From Woeseiaceae bacterium (GTDB taxonomy: Bacteria; Pseudomonadota; Gammaproteobacteria; Steroidobacterales; Woeseiaceae): a stretch of 64,000 nucleotides of DNA. Under the pieces are notes generated by a model that made no database searches, had not been told where the DNA came from, and saw only the letters and a list, made by a program, of their open reading frames with translations. Location: positions 35,358 to 99,357 of the forward strand of contig JASJCQ010000017.1 in the NCBI GenBank assembly GCA_030065915.1, given 5' to 3'. Below are positions 46,448-55,618 of the stretch, one piece after another; position 1 is the stretch's first letter, and each line of letters opens with the position of its first letter. A program made the translations under genes and the position numbers.

Positions 46448-48277
46448 ATGACTGAAGAGACGGCATTCGACCACAAGACCTTCTTAAAGAGCCTGACGCA
46501 CCTGCCCGGCGTGTACCGAATGCTCGATAAGAAGCATAAGGTGCTCTACGTCGGCAAGGCGGCCGACCTGAAGAAGCGCGTCTCCAGCTATTTCCAGAAA
46601 AACCTGTCGTCGACAAAGACGGCCGCTTTGATGAAGGCGACGGAGCGGGTCGAGGTCACAATTACCAACACCGAGGCCGAGGCGCTGCTGCTCGAATACA
46701 ACCTGATCAAGCAACACCGGCCGAAGTTCAATGTCGTGCTCAGGGACGACAAGAGCTACCCGTACATCTTCGTGTCGACCGACGCGGAGTTTCCGCGGCT
46801 GCAGTTCCATCGCGGCGCGCGCCGGCGCAAAGGCCGTTACTTCGGGCCGTATCCGAGTGCTGGCGCGGTTCGCAAGACGCTCAACGAGCTGCAGAAGCTC
46901 TTCATGATCCGCAACTGCCGGGACAGTTACTTCCAGAACCGCTCGCGCCCGTGCCTGCAATACCAGATCAAGCGCTGCACGGCGCCGTGCGTTGGCCTCG
47001 TCAGCAAGGAAGAGTACGCAGCGGACATCAACGCGGCCATCCAGTTCCTCGAGGGCAAGAACAATGAGGTCATCGATCGCTTTGTCGAGCGAATGGAGGC
47101 GGCAGCGGAAATCCAGGACTACGAGCAGGCCGCTCGATACCGGGACCAGATAGCGAAGTTGAAAAAGGTCGAGTCGAGCCAGCTGGTGTCGCGCGACTCG
47201 GGCAAGGATCTGGACATCATCGGTTTCGCTTCTAACCAGGCCATTCACTGCGTCACGGTGTTCTTCGTACGCAACGGCGCCGTCCTCGGTAGCCGCGACC
47301 ACTTTCCGCGCGTGCCCGGTGAGACGGAGCCGGAGCGCCTGTTGAACGATTTCGTGTCCCAGTATTACCTCGGTGGCGATGCTCCGCCGGAGATCATCCT
47401 GCCGATGTCGATCGCCGATGGTGAGCTGTTGGGCGAACAATTGTCCGAGCGCATGGGTTTCAAAGTCGAGGTTCGTGACAAGGTTCGAGGCGACCGGAAG
47501 CGCTGGCTCGAGTTGGCCCACGCGAATGCGGAGCAAGGGCTCAGCCTGAAGGTTGCCAGTAACGCGACGATCCGACGGCAGTTCGAATCGCTCGGCAAGA
47601 TCCTGGGTCTCGAAGAGACGCCACAACGTATCGAGTGCTTCGATGTCAGCCACACGTCGGGCGAGGCGACCGTCGCGTCCTGCGTCGTCTTCAACCAGGC
47701 GGGACCGCTGAAGAGTGACTACCGCCGATTCAACCTGACGCCCGAGGCGAAAGGCGACGACTACGCGGCGATGGCCGAAGCGCTGAGGCGTCGCTATGAA
47801 CGCATCAGGAAAGGCGAGGTTGCCGTGCCCGACGTGCTGCTCATCGACGGCGGCAAGGGCCAATTGTCCGAGGCAATGCGAGTGTTGAGGGATCTCGAAC
47901 TCGACTGGATCAACGTGGTCGGTGTTGCCAAGGGAAGGGCGCGCAAGCCGGGCGCTGAGCGCATATTCGTTCCCGGCGAGTCAACGCCGCTAGACGTTGC
48001 GGCGGACTCCAGCGCATTGCTGCTGATTCAGCAGATCCGGGACGAGGCACATCGCTTTGCGATTACCGGCCACCGCCAACGGCGCGCGAAGGCGCGCAAG
48101 ACGTCGACGCTCGAGAGTATTCCCGGGCTCGGACCGAAGCGGCGCCGCGAGCTGCTGAAGCAATTCGGTGGCCTGCATGGGGTCGTTGGTGCGAGTGTCG
48201 ATGACTTGTCGAAAGTTCGCGGTATCAGTCGAACGCTGGCCGAAACCATATACAATAGCCTGCACCAGGACGGCTGA
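46448..48277 (+). CDS. uvrC: Excinuclease ABC subunit C
   Basis: A 609-residue nuclease of nucleotide excision repair. It has an N-terminal GIY-YIG domain (GVYRMLDKKHKVLYVGKA), a UvrBC coiled coil (EVIDRFVERMEAAAEIQDYE), an RNase-H-like 5' nuclease domain (ECFDVSHTSGEATVASCVVF, LLIDGGKGQL) and a helix-hairpin-helix C-terminus (IPGLGPKRRRELLKQFG). The length matches E. coli UvrC. It is followed by pgsA as in other gammaproteobacteria. Confidence 0.97.
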   Translation: MTEETAFDHKTFLKSLTHLPGVYRMLDKKHKVLYVGKAADLKKRVSSYFQKNLSSTKTAALMKATERVEVTITNTEAEALLLEYNLIKQHRPKFNVVLRDDKSYPYIFVSTDAEFPRLQFHRGARRRKGRYFGPYPSAGAVRKTLNELQKLFMIRNCRDSYFQNRSRPCLQYQIKRCTAPCVGLVSKEEYAADINAAIQFLEGKNNEVIDRFVERMEAAAEIQDYEQAARYRDQIAKLKKVESSQLVSRDSGKDLDIIGFASNQAIHCVTVFFVRNGAVLGSRDHFPRVPGETEPERLLNDFVSQYYLGGDAPPEIILPMSIADGELLGEQLSERMGFKVEVRDKVRGDRKRWLELAHANAEQGLSLKVASNATIRRQFESLGKILGLEETPQRIECFDVSHTSGEATVASCVVFNQAGPLKSDYRRFNLTPEAKGDDYAAMAEALRRRYERIRKGEVAVPDVLLIDGGKGQLSEAMRVLRDLELDWINVVGVAKGRARKPGAERIFVPGESTPLDVAADSSALLLIQQIRDEAHRFAITGHRQRRAKARKTSTLESIPGLGPKRRRELLKQFGGLHGVVGASVDDLSKVRGISRTLAETIYNSLHQDG

Positions 48278-48289
48278 ACGGACCCCGAG

Positions 48290-48850
48290 TTGAAACTCAA
48301 TCTGGCAAATATACTGACGCTGTTTCGTATAGCGGCCATACCCGTCGTCGTCATCTGTTTCTTCGCTCCGTTCGAGAACGCACGCCCGGTAGCAGCCGTG
48401 CTGTTCGGCATCGCCGCGGTCACGGATCTGATCGATGGCTGGGTAGCCCGCAAGTTCAACCAGATGTCCCGCTTCGGCGAGTTCCTGGACCCTGTGGCAG
48501 ACAAGCTGATGGTCGTGATCGTCCTGGTACTGATCGTCCAGGCCCAGTCGAGCCTGTGGGAAGACATCATCGCGATGATCATCATCGGCCGTGAAATCAC
48601 GGTTTCGGCCCTGCGTGAGTGGATGGCGACGATCGGCGAGCGGGCCACGGTCAAGGTTCAGCTCTCGGGCAAGATCAAGACGACGCTGCAGATGTTCGGT
48701 ATCGCCTTCATGGTCTGGCAGCAGCCCATGTTCGGACTGGATATCTATAAAATCGGCTATTTCCTGTTGATTGCAGCGGCAATCATGACCATCTACTCGA
48801 TGTACGCTTACCTGAAGGCCGCCTGGCCGATGTTGAAAGAAGGCGCCTAG
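48290..48850 (+). CDS. pgsA: CDP-diacylglycerol-glycerol-3-phosphate 3-phosphatidyltransferase
   Basis: A 186-residue inner-membrane enzyme making phosphatidylglycerophosphate. The CDP-alcohol phosphotransferase motif DGWVARKFNQMSRFGEFLD then PVADK (D-x2-DG-x2-AR-x8-G-x3-D-x3-D) begins near residue 44. About five membrane helices are visible. A TTG start at 48290 gives MKLNLANILTLFRI. It lies 12 bases after uvrC and before tRNA-Gly. Confidence 0.95.
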   Translation: MKLNLANILTLFRIAAIPVVVICFFAPFENARPVAAVLFGIAAVTDLIDGWVARKFNQMSRFGEFLDPVADKLMVVIVLVLIVQAQSSLWEDIIAMIIIGREITVSALREWMATIGERATVKVQLSGKIKTTLQMFGIAFMVWQQPMFGLDIYKIGYFLLIAAAIMTIYSMYAYLKAAWPMLKEGA

Positions 48851-48935
48851 CCCCTATAACTGAATCAGGATTCGCCGGTTTTCCGCGCATTGTCCCTTGA
48901 CAGTTCGGCGGCAACCGATAGAATTCTCGTCCCTC

Positions 48936-49011
48936 GCGGGAATAGCTCAGTTGGTAGAGCGCAACCTTGCCAAGGTTGAGGTCGCCAGTTCGAACCTGGT
49001 TTCCCGCTCCA
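48936..49011 (+). tRNA. tRNA-Gly (anticodon GCC)
   Basis: Acceptor GCGGGAA (48936-48942) pairs with TTCCCGC (49001-49007); discriminator T and encoded CCA (49009-49011). D-arm GCTC/GAGC, anticodon loop TTGCCAA with GCC, T-loop TTCGAAC. The 3' end is repeated downstream at 154-base intervals. Confidence 0.97.
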
Positions 49012-49016
49012 AATAC

Positions 49017-49045
49017 AAAAAGGCTGCTCTTTGAGCGGCCTTTTT
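49017..49045 (+). terminator. Intrinsic terminator of tRNA-Gly
   Basis: AAAAAGGCTGCTC (49017-49029), loop TTT, GAGCGGCCTTTTT (49033-49045) ends in five T. The outer A/T tracts pair, so it could act on either strand. Confidence 0.85.
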
Positions 49046-49175
49046 GTATTTGGAGTGGGCCAGGTTAACACCTGGTCATGGTTTTTGAGTCTGTAGTGGT
49101 TCATCGCGTTACCGGTCCGGCGCGCTCTCTCGCGCCATGTCCAACGCGCTGGGTTTCCCGCTCCAGACAAACAAT

Positions 49176-49199
49176 GGCCGCTCTTTGAGCGGCCTTTTT
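49176..49199 (+). terminator. Second copy of the tRNA-Gly terminator
   Basis: GGCCGCTC, loop TTT, GAGCGGCC, then TTTTT. This perfect 8-bp stem lies in the second 154-bp unit and lacks the matching upstream A-tract of the first copy. Confidence 0.85.
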
Positions 49200-49354
49200 G
49201 TATTTGGAGTGGGCCAGGTTAACACCTGGTCATGGTTCTTGAGTCCGTAGTGGTTCATCGCGTTGCCGATCTGGCGCGTTATTCTCGATTACGCCTAACG
49301 CGCTGGGTTTCCCGCTCCCTAGGATAAACGGCTGGAGTCTCGTCGAACCGATAG

Positions 49355-49873
49355 CTATGTTCCGGGCAAATGGGCACGAATCGCCGCCGCGGTCTCGTGC
49401 AACGCTTCAACGGACACCCGCACGCGCTGTCGCCGTTCCGCATCGCCCGACGGATCGTGCGTCGTACCTTTCTCACGCCCCGCGCCGTCAAACATGGCGA
49501 GCTGCGGCGGCCCTATACCCCAATCACTGCCGGGCTGCCTGGGTATGACGTGAAAGTGGTAGTGAGGCACCTCCTGGCCGCTGTACACGCCGTTGTTCTG
49601 GAAGGTCAGGATGCCGAGCGGTTCGTACAGGCTCATCAATGCTGCCGCAACACGCTTTGCGGCCTTGATAATAGTGGCAGACTCGACCTCGTTGAGTTCG
49701 AGTATCGTTGGCACATGGCGCTTGGTGATGACACAACACTGACCGATCTCGTACTGGGATGGGTTGATGGCCGTGACAGTCAGTGGGCACTCGTCGATGA
49801 CGGCCCAGGTTGGGTCTCTGCCGGCCATGGCCTCGCAGAATTCGCAGGGTTCTTGCTCGGGGAGCTGGATCAT
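49355..49873 (-). CDS. HIT-family hydrolase
   Basis: A 172-residue protein with the histidine-triad motif HYHFHVIPR (three His at alternating positions) and upstream INPSQYEIGQCCVITKRHV. HIT proteins hydrolyse nucleotide-phosphoramidate or dinucleoside polyphosphate bonds. A CEFC pair near residue 10 could bind metal. A small membrane-protein gene precedes it on the same strand. Confidence 0.9.
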   Translation of the reverse strand: MIQLPEQEPCEFCEAMAGRDPTWAVIDECPLTVTAINPSQYEIGQCCVITKRHVPTILELNEVESATIIKAAKRVAAALMSLYEPLGILTFQNNGVYSGQEVPHYHFHVIPRQPGSDWGIGPPQLAMFDGAGREKGTTHDPSGDAERRQRVRVSVEALHETAAAIRAHLPGT

Positions 49874-49892
49874 TTGCCGATAATGCCAATAC

Positions 49893-49910
49893 TCTCGTCG
49901 GCCGACGAGA
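49893..49910. terminator. 18-bp perfect palindrome between two minus-strand genes
   Basis: TCTCGTCGGCCGACGAGA is fully self-complementary and lies 2 bases after the stop of the small membrane-protein gene and 19 bases before the HIT start. It could be a short terminator or a repressor site; no T-tract follows. Confidence 0.35.
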
Positions 49911-49912
49911 AC

Positions 49913-50059
49913 TTATTTGCCCGAGCGCAACTTGTAGAGCGTCGTGCCGGCAAATGCCGCAACCATCAGACCGAGCCCGACGTTAAGATAGTCGCCGCTC
50001 GCCAAGCCCACTACGACAAGGAAGAGGCCGATCAGGACGATTGCGACTTGGGAGAACAT
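49913..50059 (-). CDS. 48-residue small membrane protein
   Basis: An open frame reading MFSQVAIVLIGLFLVVVGLA, then a short polar turn and a second hydrophobic helix, ending TTLYKLRSGK. Two predicted membrane segments (about residues 4-20 and 27-40). A GGAG ribosome site lies 7 bases before the ATG. It is just upstream of the HIT gene on the same strand. No family recognised. Confidence 0.55.
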   Translation of the reverse strand: MFSQVAIVLIGLFLVVVGLASGDYLNVGLGLMVAAFAGTTLYKLRSGK

Positions 50060-50161
50060 GCTTTGCTCCGGCGACATTAGGATCTGTTGGTCAAAGACTA
50101 CCGCAACAGAGCGTGTCGCGGCACCTCTTCTAAGAGATTCAGATCTGACTATTCTCGACGC

Positions 50162-51121
50162 TCAACTGCCCGAGTAGACGCGTACATAGTCCACTTCCAT
50201 GCTGACCGGAAACGTCGTGCTGCCGTTCGGCGAACCGGGCCAGTTGCCGCCGACCGCCACGTTGAACAGGATGTAGAACGGCTGGTCGAACGGGGCAGGG
50301 TAGCTCGCACTGGTCGTCGACCAGCTGTTCTGCACCAGGTACAGCACGTCGTCGACGTACCAGCGCATCTCGCTCTCGTCCCACTCAAGAGCGTAGGTGT
50401 GGAAGTTGGTCTGAGCGTTGGTCGGGACGTTGTAGCCGTCGCCGGTGAAGACGTTGTTCGGCCACTGGCCGCCGTAATGGATGGTTCCGTGCACCGTGTT
50501 GCCGCCTGAGCCGCCGAGATTCACGGCTTCCATGACGTCGATCTCGCCTGACGCCGCCCAGGTACCGTAGACATCGTCCTGCGGCAGTAGCCAGAAGGCC
50601 GGCCACAGGCCCTGTCCGCCCGGCAGCTTGATGCTGGCTTCGATGCGGCCGTACTTGAAGGCGAAGCGATCGCGGGTATTGATGCGGGCGGACGTATAGT
50701 TCTTGCCGCTGACGTTCTCGGGGCGAGCCGTTATTCTGAGTACACCGTTGTCGAGCTCCGCGCTGTCGGGCAGGTACCACTCGAGTTCGTTGTTACCCCA
50801 ACCCGGGATGCCGTACTGGCTGCCGTCACCGGTCTCGAAGAACCAGACCTCGGGATCCAGCCGGTCACCGTTGAATTCATCGGCCCAGACGAGCACCCGG
50901 CCACCGCCGGGCGTGATAGGCGTGTTGTTCGCGACCGTCAGCGTCGGGTTGTCGATATTGACGTTGCTGGTTGGGGCCGGGGGTGGAGCTGGAGGCGGGA
51001 CCGTGGCCGAAGTCTCCAGTCCGGACGCGGGGCTGCTGCCACCTCCGCCACCGCAGGCCGAGACTAATGCAAGCATCGTGCTTGCGAATGTCAGGCGAAG
51101 AAATACACTGCTGAACCTCAT
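50162..51121 (-). CDS. GH16-family glycoside hydrolase lipoprotein
   Basis: A 319-residue secreted enzyme of glycoside hydrolase family 16 (laminarinase/beta-glucanase branch). The lipobox is LVSAC with Cys23, followed by a Gly/Ser/Pro-rich linker (about residues 24-70). The catalytic motif is GEIDVME, nucleophile Glu193 and acid/base Glu198 with Asp195 between. GQGLWPAFWLLP and HTYALEWDESEMRWYVDD also match. It probably degrades beta-1,3-glucans such as laminarin at the cell surface. Confidence 0.93.
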   Translation of the reverse strand: MRFSSVFLRLTFASTMLALVSACGGGGGSSPASGLETSATVPPPAPPPAPTSNVNIDNPTLTVANNTPITPGGGRVLVWADEFNGDRLDPEVWFFETGDGSQYGIPGWGNNELEWYLPDSAELDNGVLRITARPENVSGKNYTSARINTRDRFAFKYGRIEASIKLPGGQGLWPAFWLLPQDDVYGTWAASGEIDVMEAVNLGGSGGNTVHGTIHYGGQWPNNVFTGDGYNVPTNAQTNFHTYALEWDESEMRWYVDDVLYLVQNSWSTTSASYPAPFDQPFYILFNVAVGGNWPGSPNGSTTFPVSMEVDYVRVYSGS

Positions 51122-51201
51122 GTTCGGCTCCCCGAAAAGTATGAACGCCGAAATTTACCCAGTTCTGACAGCGTTGTCATCCGCAGCGCAGATTGCATCC
51201 C

Positions 51202-52020
51202 ATGGCATCTAGTATCCGCGCGAGGAAGGTCTTCGGCATCGATTTCACGAGCCGACCGACGGCTCGAAAGCCCATCACCTGCGTCGAGGCGCAGCTCCAA
51301 GGGAAGAACCTCGTCTTTCAGGCCCTGCACGAGTGGACCCGTTTCGAGCAGTTTGATGAATTCCTGGCTGCGCCAGGCCCGTGGGTGGCCGGCTGTGATT
51401 TCCCGTTCGGCCAGGCGCGCCGGTTCATTGATAACATCGGCTGGCCCTCGAGCTGGACCGGCTATATCGAGCACGTCGGAGGGCTGTCTCGACCCGACTT
51501 CCGCCGAGCGCTCGATGACTATCGGCGGGACAGGGCGCCCGGCGACAAGGAGCATCGACGGGCTACGGATGTTCGATCCGGTGCCGTAAGCTCGCAGAAG
51601 CTCTACGGTGTGCCGGTTGCCCTGATGTTCTATGAGGGCGCTCCCAGGCTGCTGCGGTCGGGTGTTCACGTACCTCCGCTGGTCGACGGTGACAGTCAGC
51701 GAGTCGCGCTGGAGGCCTATCCGGGCGTCCTGGCTCGACGAATGATCGGCAGACGGCCGTACAAACAGGATACGCGGGAGAAGCAGAGCGTGGAGCACCA
51801 GGCGGCGAGGCAGGAGATTCTGTCAGCACTGACGGACTCTGGTGAGGATTTGGGTCTTGTCGTCGTCGCACCTGGATCGCTGGCGGATGATCCGCAGGGA
51901 GATCACCTGGATGCGTTGCTGTGCGCCGTTCAGGCCGCCTGGAGTATGCGGCAACCGAACTGGGGCATCCCCGGGGACGTCGATACCCTGGAGGGGTGGA
52001 TCGTCGGGCCGCCGCCCTGA
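51202..52020 (+). CDS. DUF429 (RNase H-like fold) protein
   Basis: A 272-residue protein. FGIDFTSRPTARKPI and GPWVAGCDFPFGQARRF, each with an acidic residue on a strand, and the C-terminal GDHLDALLCAVQAAW match DUF429, predicted to have an RNase H-like nuclease fold. The ATG at 51202 is preferred to the TTG three codons earlier. No partner genes hint at its role. Confidence 0.78.
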   Translation: MASSIRARKVFGIDFTSRPTARKPITCVEAQLQGKNLVFQALHEWTRFEQFDEFLAAPGPWVAGCDFPFGQARRFIDNIGWPSSWTGYIEHVGGLSRPDFRRALDDYRRDRAPGDKEHRRATDVRSGAVSSQKLYGVPVALMFYEGAPRLLRSGVHVPPLVDGDSQRVALEAYPGVLARRMIGRRPYKQDTREKQSVEHQAARQEILSALTDSGEDLGLVVVAPGSLADDPQGDHLDALLCAVQAAWSMRQPNWGIPGDVDTLEGWIVGPPP

Positions 52021-52033
52021 TGGGGTGTCTGAT

Positions 52034-52255
52034 TCAGCCGGTGGAGTTGTGGGACCCGTCCGTTCGGTCGTTGTCGGTCTCAATCGGCTGCTTCTGTAAG
52101 GCAGTATTTTCGTTCGCCCTTTGCCTCAGCAAGCTCGCCGCACTTCGATAGCGATAAGCGAGGTTCTCATGGGCCTTCGCCAGCGCTTCCAGGTCATCGA
52201 TGCGGCTGCTGTCGATGGGGCCTTTGGCGAGTTCGAGCCAGTCTTCCCGCGTCAT
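52034..52255 (-). CDS. Small acidic/helical protein of unknown function
   Basis: A 73-residue soluble protein, helical in its first 50 residues (REDWLELAKGPIDSSRIDDL, then LAYRYRSAASLLRQRA) with a polar C-terminus. The ATG at 52255 has a GGAG ribosome site 7 bases upstream. It is convergent with the DUF429 gene. No family recognised. Confidence 0.55.
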   Translation of the reverse strand: MTREDWLELAKGPIDSSRIDDLEALAKAHENLAYRYRSAASLLRQRANENTALQKQPIETDNDRTDGSHNSTG

Positions 52256-52261
52256 ATCCAA

Positions 52262-52711
52262 TCTCCATGCAACAAGTGACGATCAGCCGCGATAGCTCCC
52301 CACCTGCCGCGCAGTTCTCTGCCAATCAGTGACGTAGACAGCCGCAACACCGGGTTTGTTACAAAAATTTTCGATTCGCGGTGCAGGGTACAGTCCGCTT
52401 TGATTCAGGACGCTTCGCGGGTTGGTTGGGTTGAAGCACACGAGTCCGCGGCGGACTTGTTGTAACAAAGAAGATTATAAAAGACCTTTAAAATATTAAA
52501 AAATATACGGTTTTTAAGTTCAACTTCTCAAATTCTTGCGGTTCATCGAAGCTTAGACCCAATGCGAACCCACCGAAGTTGGCAGAAGCAGCGGTGCCTG
52601 CGATCACAGGAAGTAACGACCTCGAGAGGCTCGGCTTGAAAACTCTTGGAACCCTGTGGTTTATAGCGGTCTGATTTCATCAATCGAAAACCAGAAAATT
52701 CAGGGGTTTGT
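52262..52711. other. 450-base gap before the M16 protease, with AT-rich block and inverted repeats
   Basis: No gene is supported here. It holds an inverted pair TTTGTTACAA (52355-52364)/TTGTAACAAA (52460-52469), an internal GTCCGC-G-GCGGAC hairpin (52444-52456), and a very AT-rich block (about 52470-52540) likely to carry the M16 gene's promoter. Confidence 0.5.
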
Positions 52712-55594
52712 ATGAGAAACGGAACGTTCTCACTGCTGGCTGTTGCGCTGCTAGGCGTCGCCGGCTGCCAGTCCGCCGAAGAATCGGCGCAAGAAGTCAT
52801 GACGCTGCCGGCGGGCATCACGCTCGTCGAGACAGTGCCCGCTCCGACTGACGGCAGCATCGGCATTCCTTACGAGGAGTACGTGCTGGACAACGGCCTG
52901 ACTGTCATCCTGCATGAAGACAACTCCGATCCCCTGGTACACGTCGATATCACCTACCACGTGGGCTCGGGTCGCGAGGAAGTCGGCAAGTCCGGTTTCG
53001 CCCACTTCTTCGAGCACATGATGTTCCAGGGCTCCGAGAACGTGGGTGATGAGGAGCACTTTCGTATCGTGTCCGAATCGGGCGGTACGCTGAACGGCAC
53101 GACGAACACCGACCGAACGAACTACTTCCAGACGGTTCCGTCCAACCAGCTCGAGAAGATGCTGTGGCTGGAAGCCGACCGCATGGGCTTTTTCCTCGAC
53201 GCCGTGACGCAGGAAAAATTCGAGGTCCAGCGTGAGACGGTCAAGAACGAGCGCGGCCAGCGTGTCGACAATCGCCCGTATGGACGTGTCTTCGAGCGCG
53301 TGGGTGAAGCGCTGTACCCGGAAGGCCACCCTTACTCCTGGTCGACGATTGGCTACATCGAGGACCTGAACCGCGTCGGCCTTGCCGATCTCAAGAAGTT
53401 CTTCCTTCGGTGGTACGGCCCGAACAACGCGGTGCTGACCATCGGCGGCAGGTTCGACAAGGCGCAGACGCTCGAGTGGGTCGAGAAGTACTTCGGACCG
53501 ATCCCGCGCGGCCCGGAAGTCGAGAAGCCCGAAAAGATCAAAGTAACGCTCGATGGCGATCGCTACCTATCGATGGAAGACAACGTCGCGTTGCCATTGC
53601 TGTACATGGCCGTCCCGACGGTGCACCTCTACCACCCCGACGAGGCGCCGCTGGATGTCCTGATGTCGATCCTGGGGCAGGGCGAGACATCGCTGCTGTA
53701 TAAGAATCTCGTCAAACCGGGCTACGCCGTGCAGGCAGCGGCCGGGCACGGCTGCGGCGAGCTCTCATGCTCATTCTCGGTGCAGGCGCTGCCCAATCCG
53801 CGGTCCGGCAAGACGCTGACTGACCTCGAAAGCATCATCCTCGAATCATTGAAAGAGTTTGAAGAGCGCGGCGTCACCGACGACGATCTGACCCGGGTCA
53901 AGATGAGCATCGTATCCAGCATGGTCTTCCGCCTGGAGAGCGTGGCCGGAAAGGTCAGTCAGCTCGCGTTCTACGAGACCATCACCGACAACGCGAATTT
54001 CGCGGCCGAGGACGTTGCCCGCTATGAGAATGTGACCAAGGAAGACGTCATGCGCGTCTACGAACAGTACATCGCGGGTGCACCGGCAGTCATCAAGAGC
54101 GTCGTACCGATAGGCCAGGGAGACGCAATCGCGCGGGAAGACACGTTCCCGCGTCCCGTACGCACGCTGCCGGAGTATGAGGAAATCACCGAGGACGATC
54201 TCGTGTTTCGTCGCGCGACCGACGACTTCGACAGAAGCATCATGCCGGGTGAGGGTGAGAATCCGTCGATCAAGCTGCCGACGGTCTGGCGCGGTGAGCT
54301 CGAAAACGGCATTGCCGTGCTGGGCGCCGAGAACAAGGAAACGCCAACCGTGGCGCTGCGCCTGCAGCTCGATGTGGGGCAGCGCGACGAACCGCTCGAC
54401 AAGCTTGGGCTGGCGGCAATGACGGCGGCCATGCTGAACGAAGCGACCGAAAACTACACCAACGAAGAAATGAGCAACGAGTTGCAGAAGCTCGGTGCAT
54501 CGGTCTTCGTCGGCGCTGGCAACCGCAGCACGACGCTGACCATTCGCAGCCTGTCGGAGAACTTCGACAAGACGCTTGAGCTCGCAAAGGAGAAGCTGCT
54601 GCACCCGAAGTTCGACCAGGCAGATTTCGATAGACTGCAGGCGCAGACCATCGAGAGCATCCGCACGTCGAAAGTCCAGCCTGCAACGACGGCCAGCACG
54701 GTCTACCAGCTGCTGTTGTTCGGAAAGGACAATGCGTTCTCTTACCTGAACGTAGGTACCGAAGAGTCGGTTGCCGCCCTGACGCTGGACGACGTCAAGC
54801 AGTTCTACGCGGATTACTACTCGCCGTCGATTGCCGACATCGTTGTCGTCAGCGACTTCGAGAAAGACGAGCTCAAAGAGAAACTCGCGATTTTCGCAGA
54901 CTGGAAAGGCGACGAAGTCACGCGTCCGGAGCTTGCACCGTTCCCGGACATTGGCGAAACGAAGATCTACCTCGTCGACAAGCCGGGCGCCGCACAGTCC
55001 GAGATTCGCATCGGCAAACGATCCATGACCTTCGACGCCGATGGCGATTACTACAGGGCGGGACTCGCGAACTTTTCGCTGGGCGGTGCCTTCAACAGCC
55101 GCATCAACCTGAACCTGAGAGAGGACAAGGGCTATACCTATGGTGCCCGTTCCAGCTTCTCCGGCAACCAGGAATACGGCACGTTCACGGCGCAGGCCGG
55201 CGTGCGTACCGACGCCACAGCCGACAGCATCATCCAGTTCGAAAAGGAGATCTCGGGCGTCGTTGCCGATGGGCTGACCGAGACAGAGATGTCCTTCACG
55301 CGCCGCGCGCTCGGACAGCGCGATGCACGCCGCTACGAGACGCCATCGCAAAAGATCAACATTTTGTCGCAGATCCTCGAGTACGACCTGCCGACGGACT
55401 TCATCCAGACGCAGAATGAGATCCTGGCCTCCGTCGGCAAGGAAGAGCTGGACAGGCTGGCGACAGAGCATATGTCGCTGGAAGAGGCGGTTATCGTCGT
55501 CGTCGGCGACAAGGCTACGATCCTGCCGGAGCTTCAGGAGCTGGGCTACGAAATCGTCGAGTTGGACGCAGAGGCCAACCCGGTCAGCGGTTAG
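52712..55594 (+). CDS. M16 (pitrilysin) family zinc metallopeptidase lipoprotein
   Basis: A 960-residue envelope peptidase with lipobox LGVAGC (Cys19) and two M16 halves. The first half has the inverted zinc motif HFFEH (His98, Glu101, His102) and the later ETVKNERGQR segment; the second half (from about residue 510) lacks a zinc motif, as is usual for the pairing domain, and has the RINLNLREDKGYTYGARSSF segment. Such proteins degrade peptides in the periplasm or at the surface. It ends at an intrinsic terminator. Confidence 0.92.
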   Translation: MRNGTFSLLAVALLGVAGCQSAEESAQEVMTLPAGITLVETVPAPTDGSIGIPYEEYVLDNGLTVILHEDNSDPLVHVDITYHVGSGREEVGKSGFAHFFEHMMFQGSENVGDEEHFRIVSESGGTLNGTTNTDRTNYFQTVPSNQLEKMLWLEADRMGFFLDAVTQEKFEVQRETVKNERGQRVDNRPYGRVFERVGEALYPEGHPYSWSTIGYIEDLNRVGLADLKKFFLRWYGPNNAVLTIGGRFDKAQTLEWVEKYFGPIPRGPEVEKPEKIKVTLDGDRYLSMEDNVALPLLYMAVPTVHLYHPDEAPLDVLMSILGQGETSLLYKNLVKPGYAVQAAAGHGCGELSCSFSVQALPNPRSGKTLTDLESIILESLKEFEERGVTDDDLTRVKMSIVSSMVFRLESVAGKVSQLAFYETITDNANFAAEDVARYENVTKEDVMRVYEQYIAGAPAVIKSVVPIGQGDAIAREDTFPRPVRTLPEYEEITEDDLVFRRATDDFDRSIMPGEGENPSIKLPTVWRGELENGIAVLGAENKETPTVALRLQLDVGQRDEPLDKLGLAAMTAAMLNEATENYTNEEMSNELQKLGASVFVGAGNRSTTLTIRSLSENFDKTLELAKEKLLHPKFDQADFDRLQAQTIESIRTSKVQPATTASTVYQLLLFGKDNAFSYLNVGTEESVAALTLDDVKQFYADYYSPSIADIVVVSDFEKDELKEKLAIFADWKGDEVTRPELAPFPDIGETKIYLVDKPGAAQSEIRIGKRSMTFDADGDYYRAGLANFSLGGAFNSRINLNLREDKGYTYGARSSFSGNQEYGTFTAQAGVRTDATADSIIQFEKEISGVVADGLTETEMSFTRRALGQRDARRYETPSQKINILSQILEYDLPTDFIQTQNEILASVGKEELDRLATEHMSLEEAVIVVVGDKATILPELQELGYEIVELDAEANPVSG

Positions 55595-55618
55595 AGGTGC
55601 GATTAGTGAGTGAAGAAG

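Larger units (their letters stand above)
48998..49318 (+). repeat. Two tandem 154-bp units anchored on the tRNA-Gly 3' end
   Basis: GGTTTCCCGCTCC, the 3' end of tRNA-Gly, recurs at 48998, 49152 and 49306, exactly 154 bases apart. Each unit contains a terminator hairpin, then a segment that is the reverse complement of the tRNA 3' end (TATTTGGAGTGGGCCAGGTT), then CCAGGT-TAAC-ACCTGG (49060-49075, 49214-49229) and a conserved stretch around GGTTCATCGCGTT. In unit 1 the tRNA end and its inverted copy form one long palindrome, 48993-49029 with 49033-49066. Confidence 0.93.

Noticed and set aside
48851..49354. Genomic island or prophage integrated at tRNA-Gly
   Set aside because: The direct repeats of the tRNA end are only 154 bases apart and no integrase or cargo gene is present.
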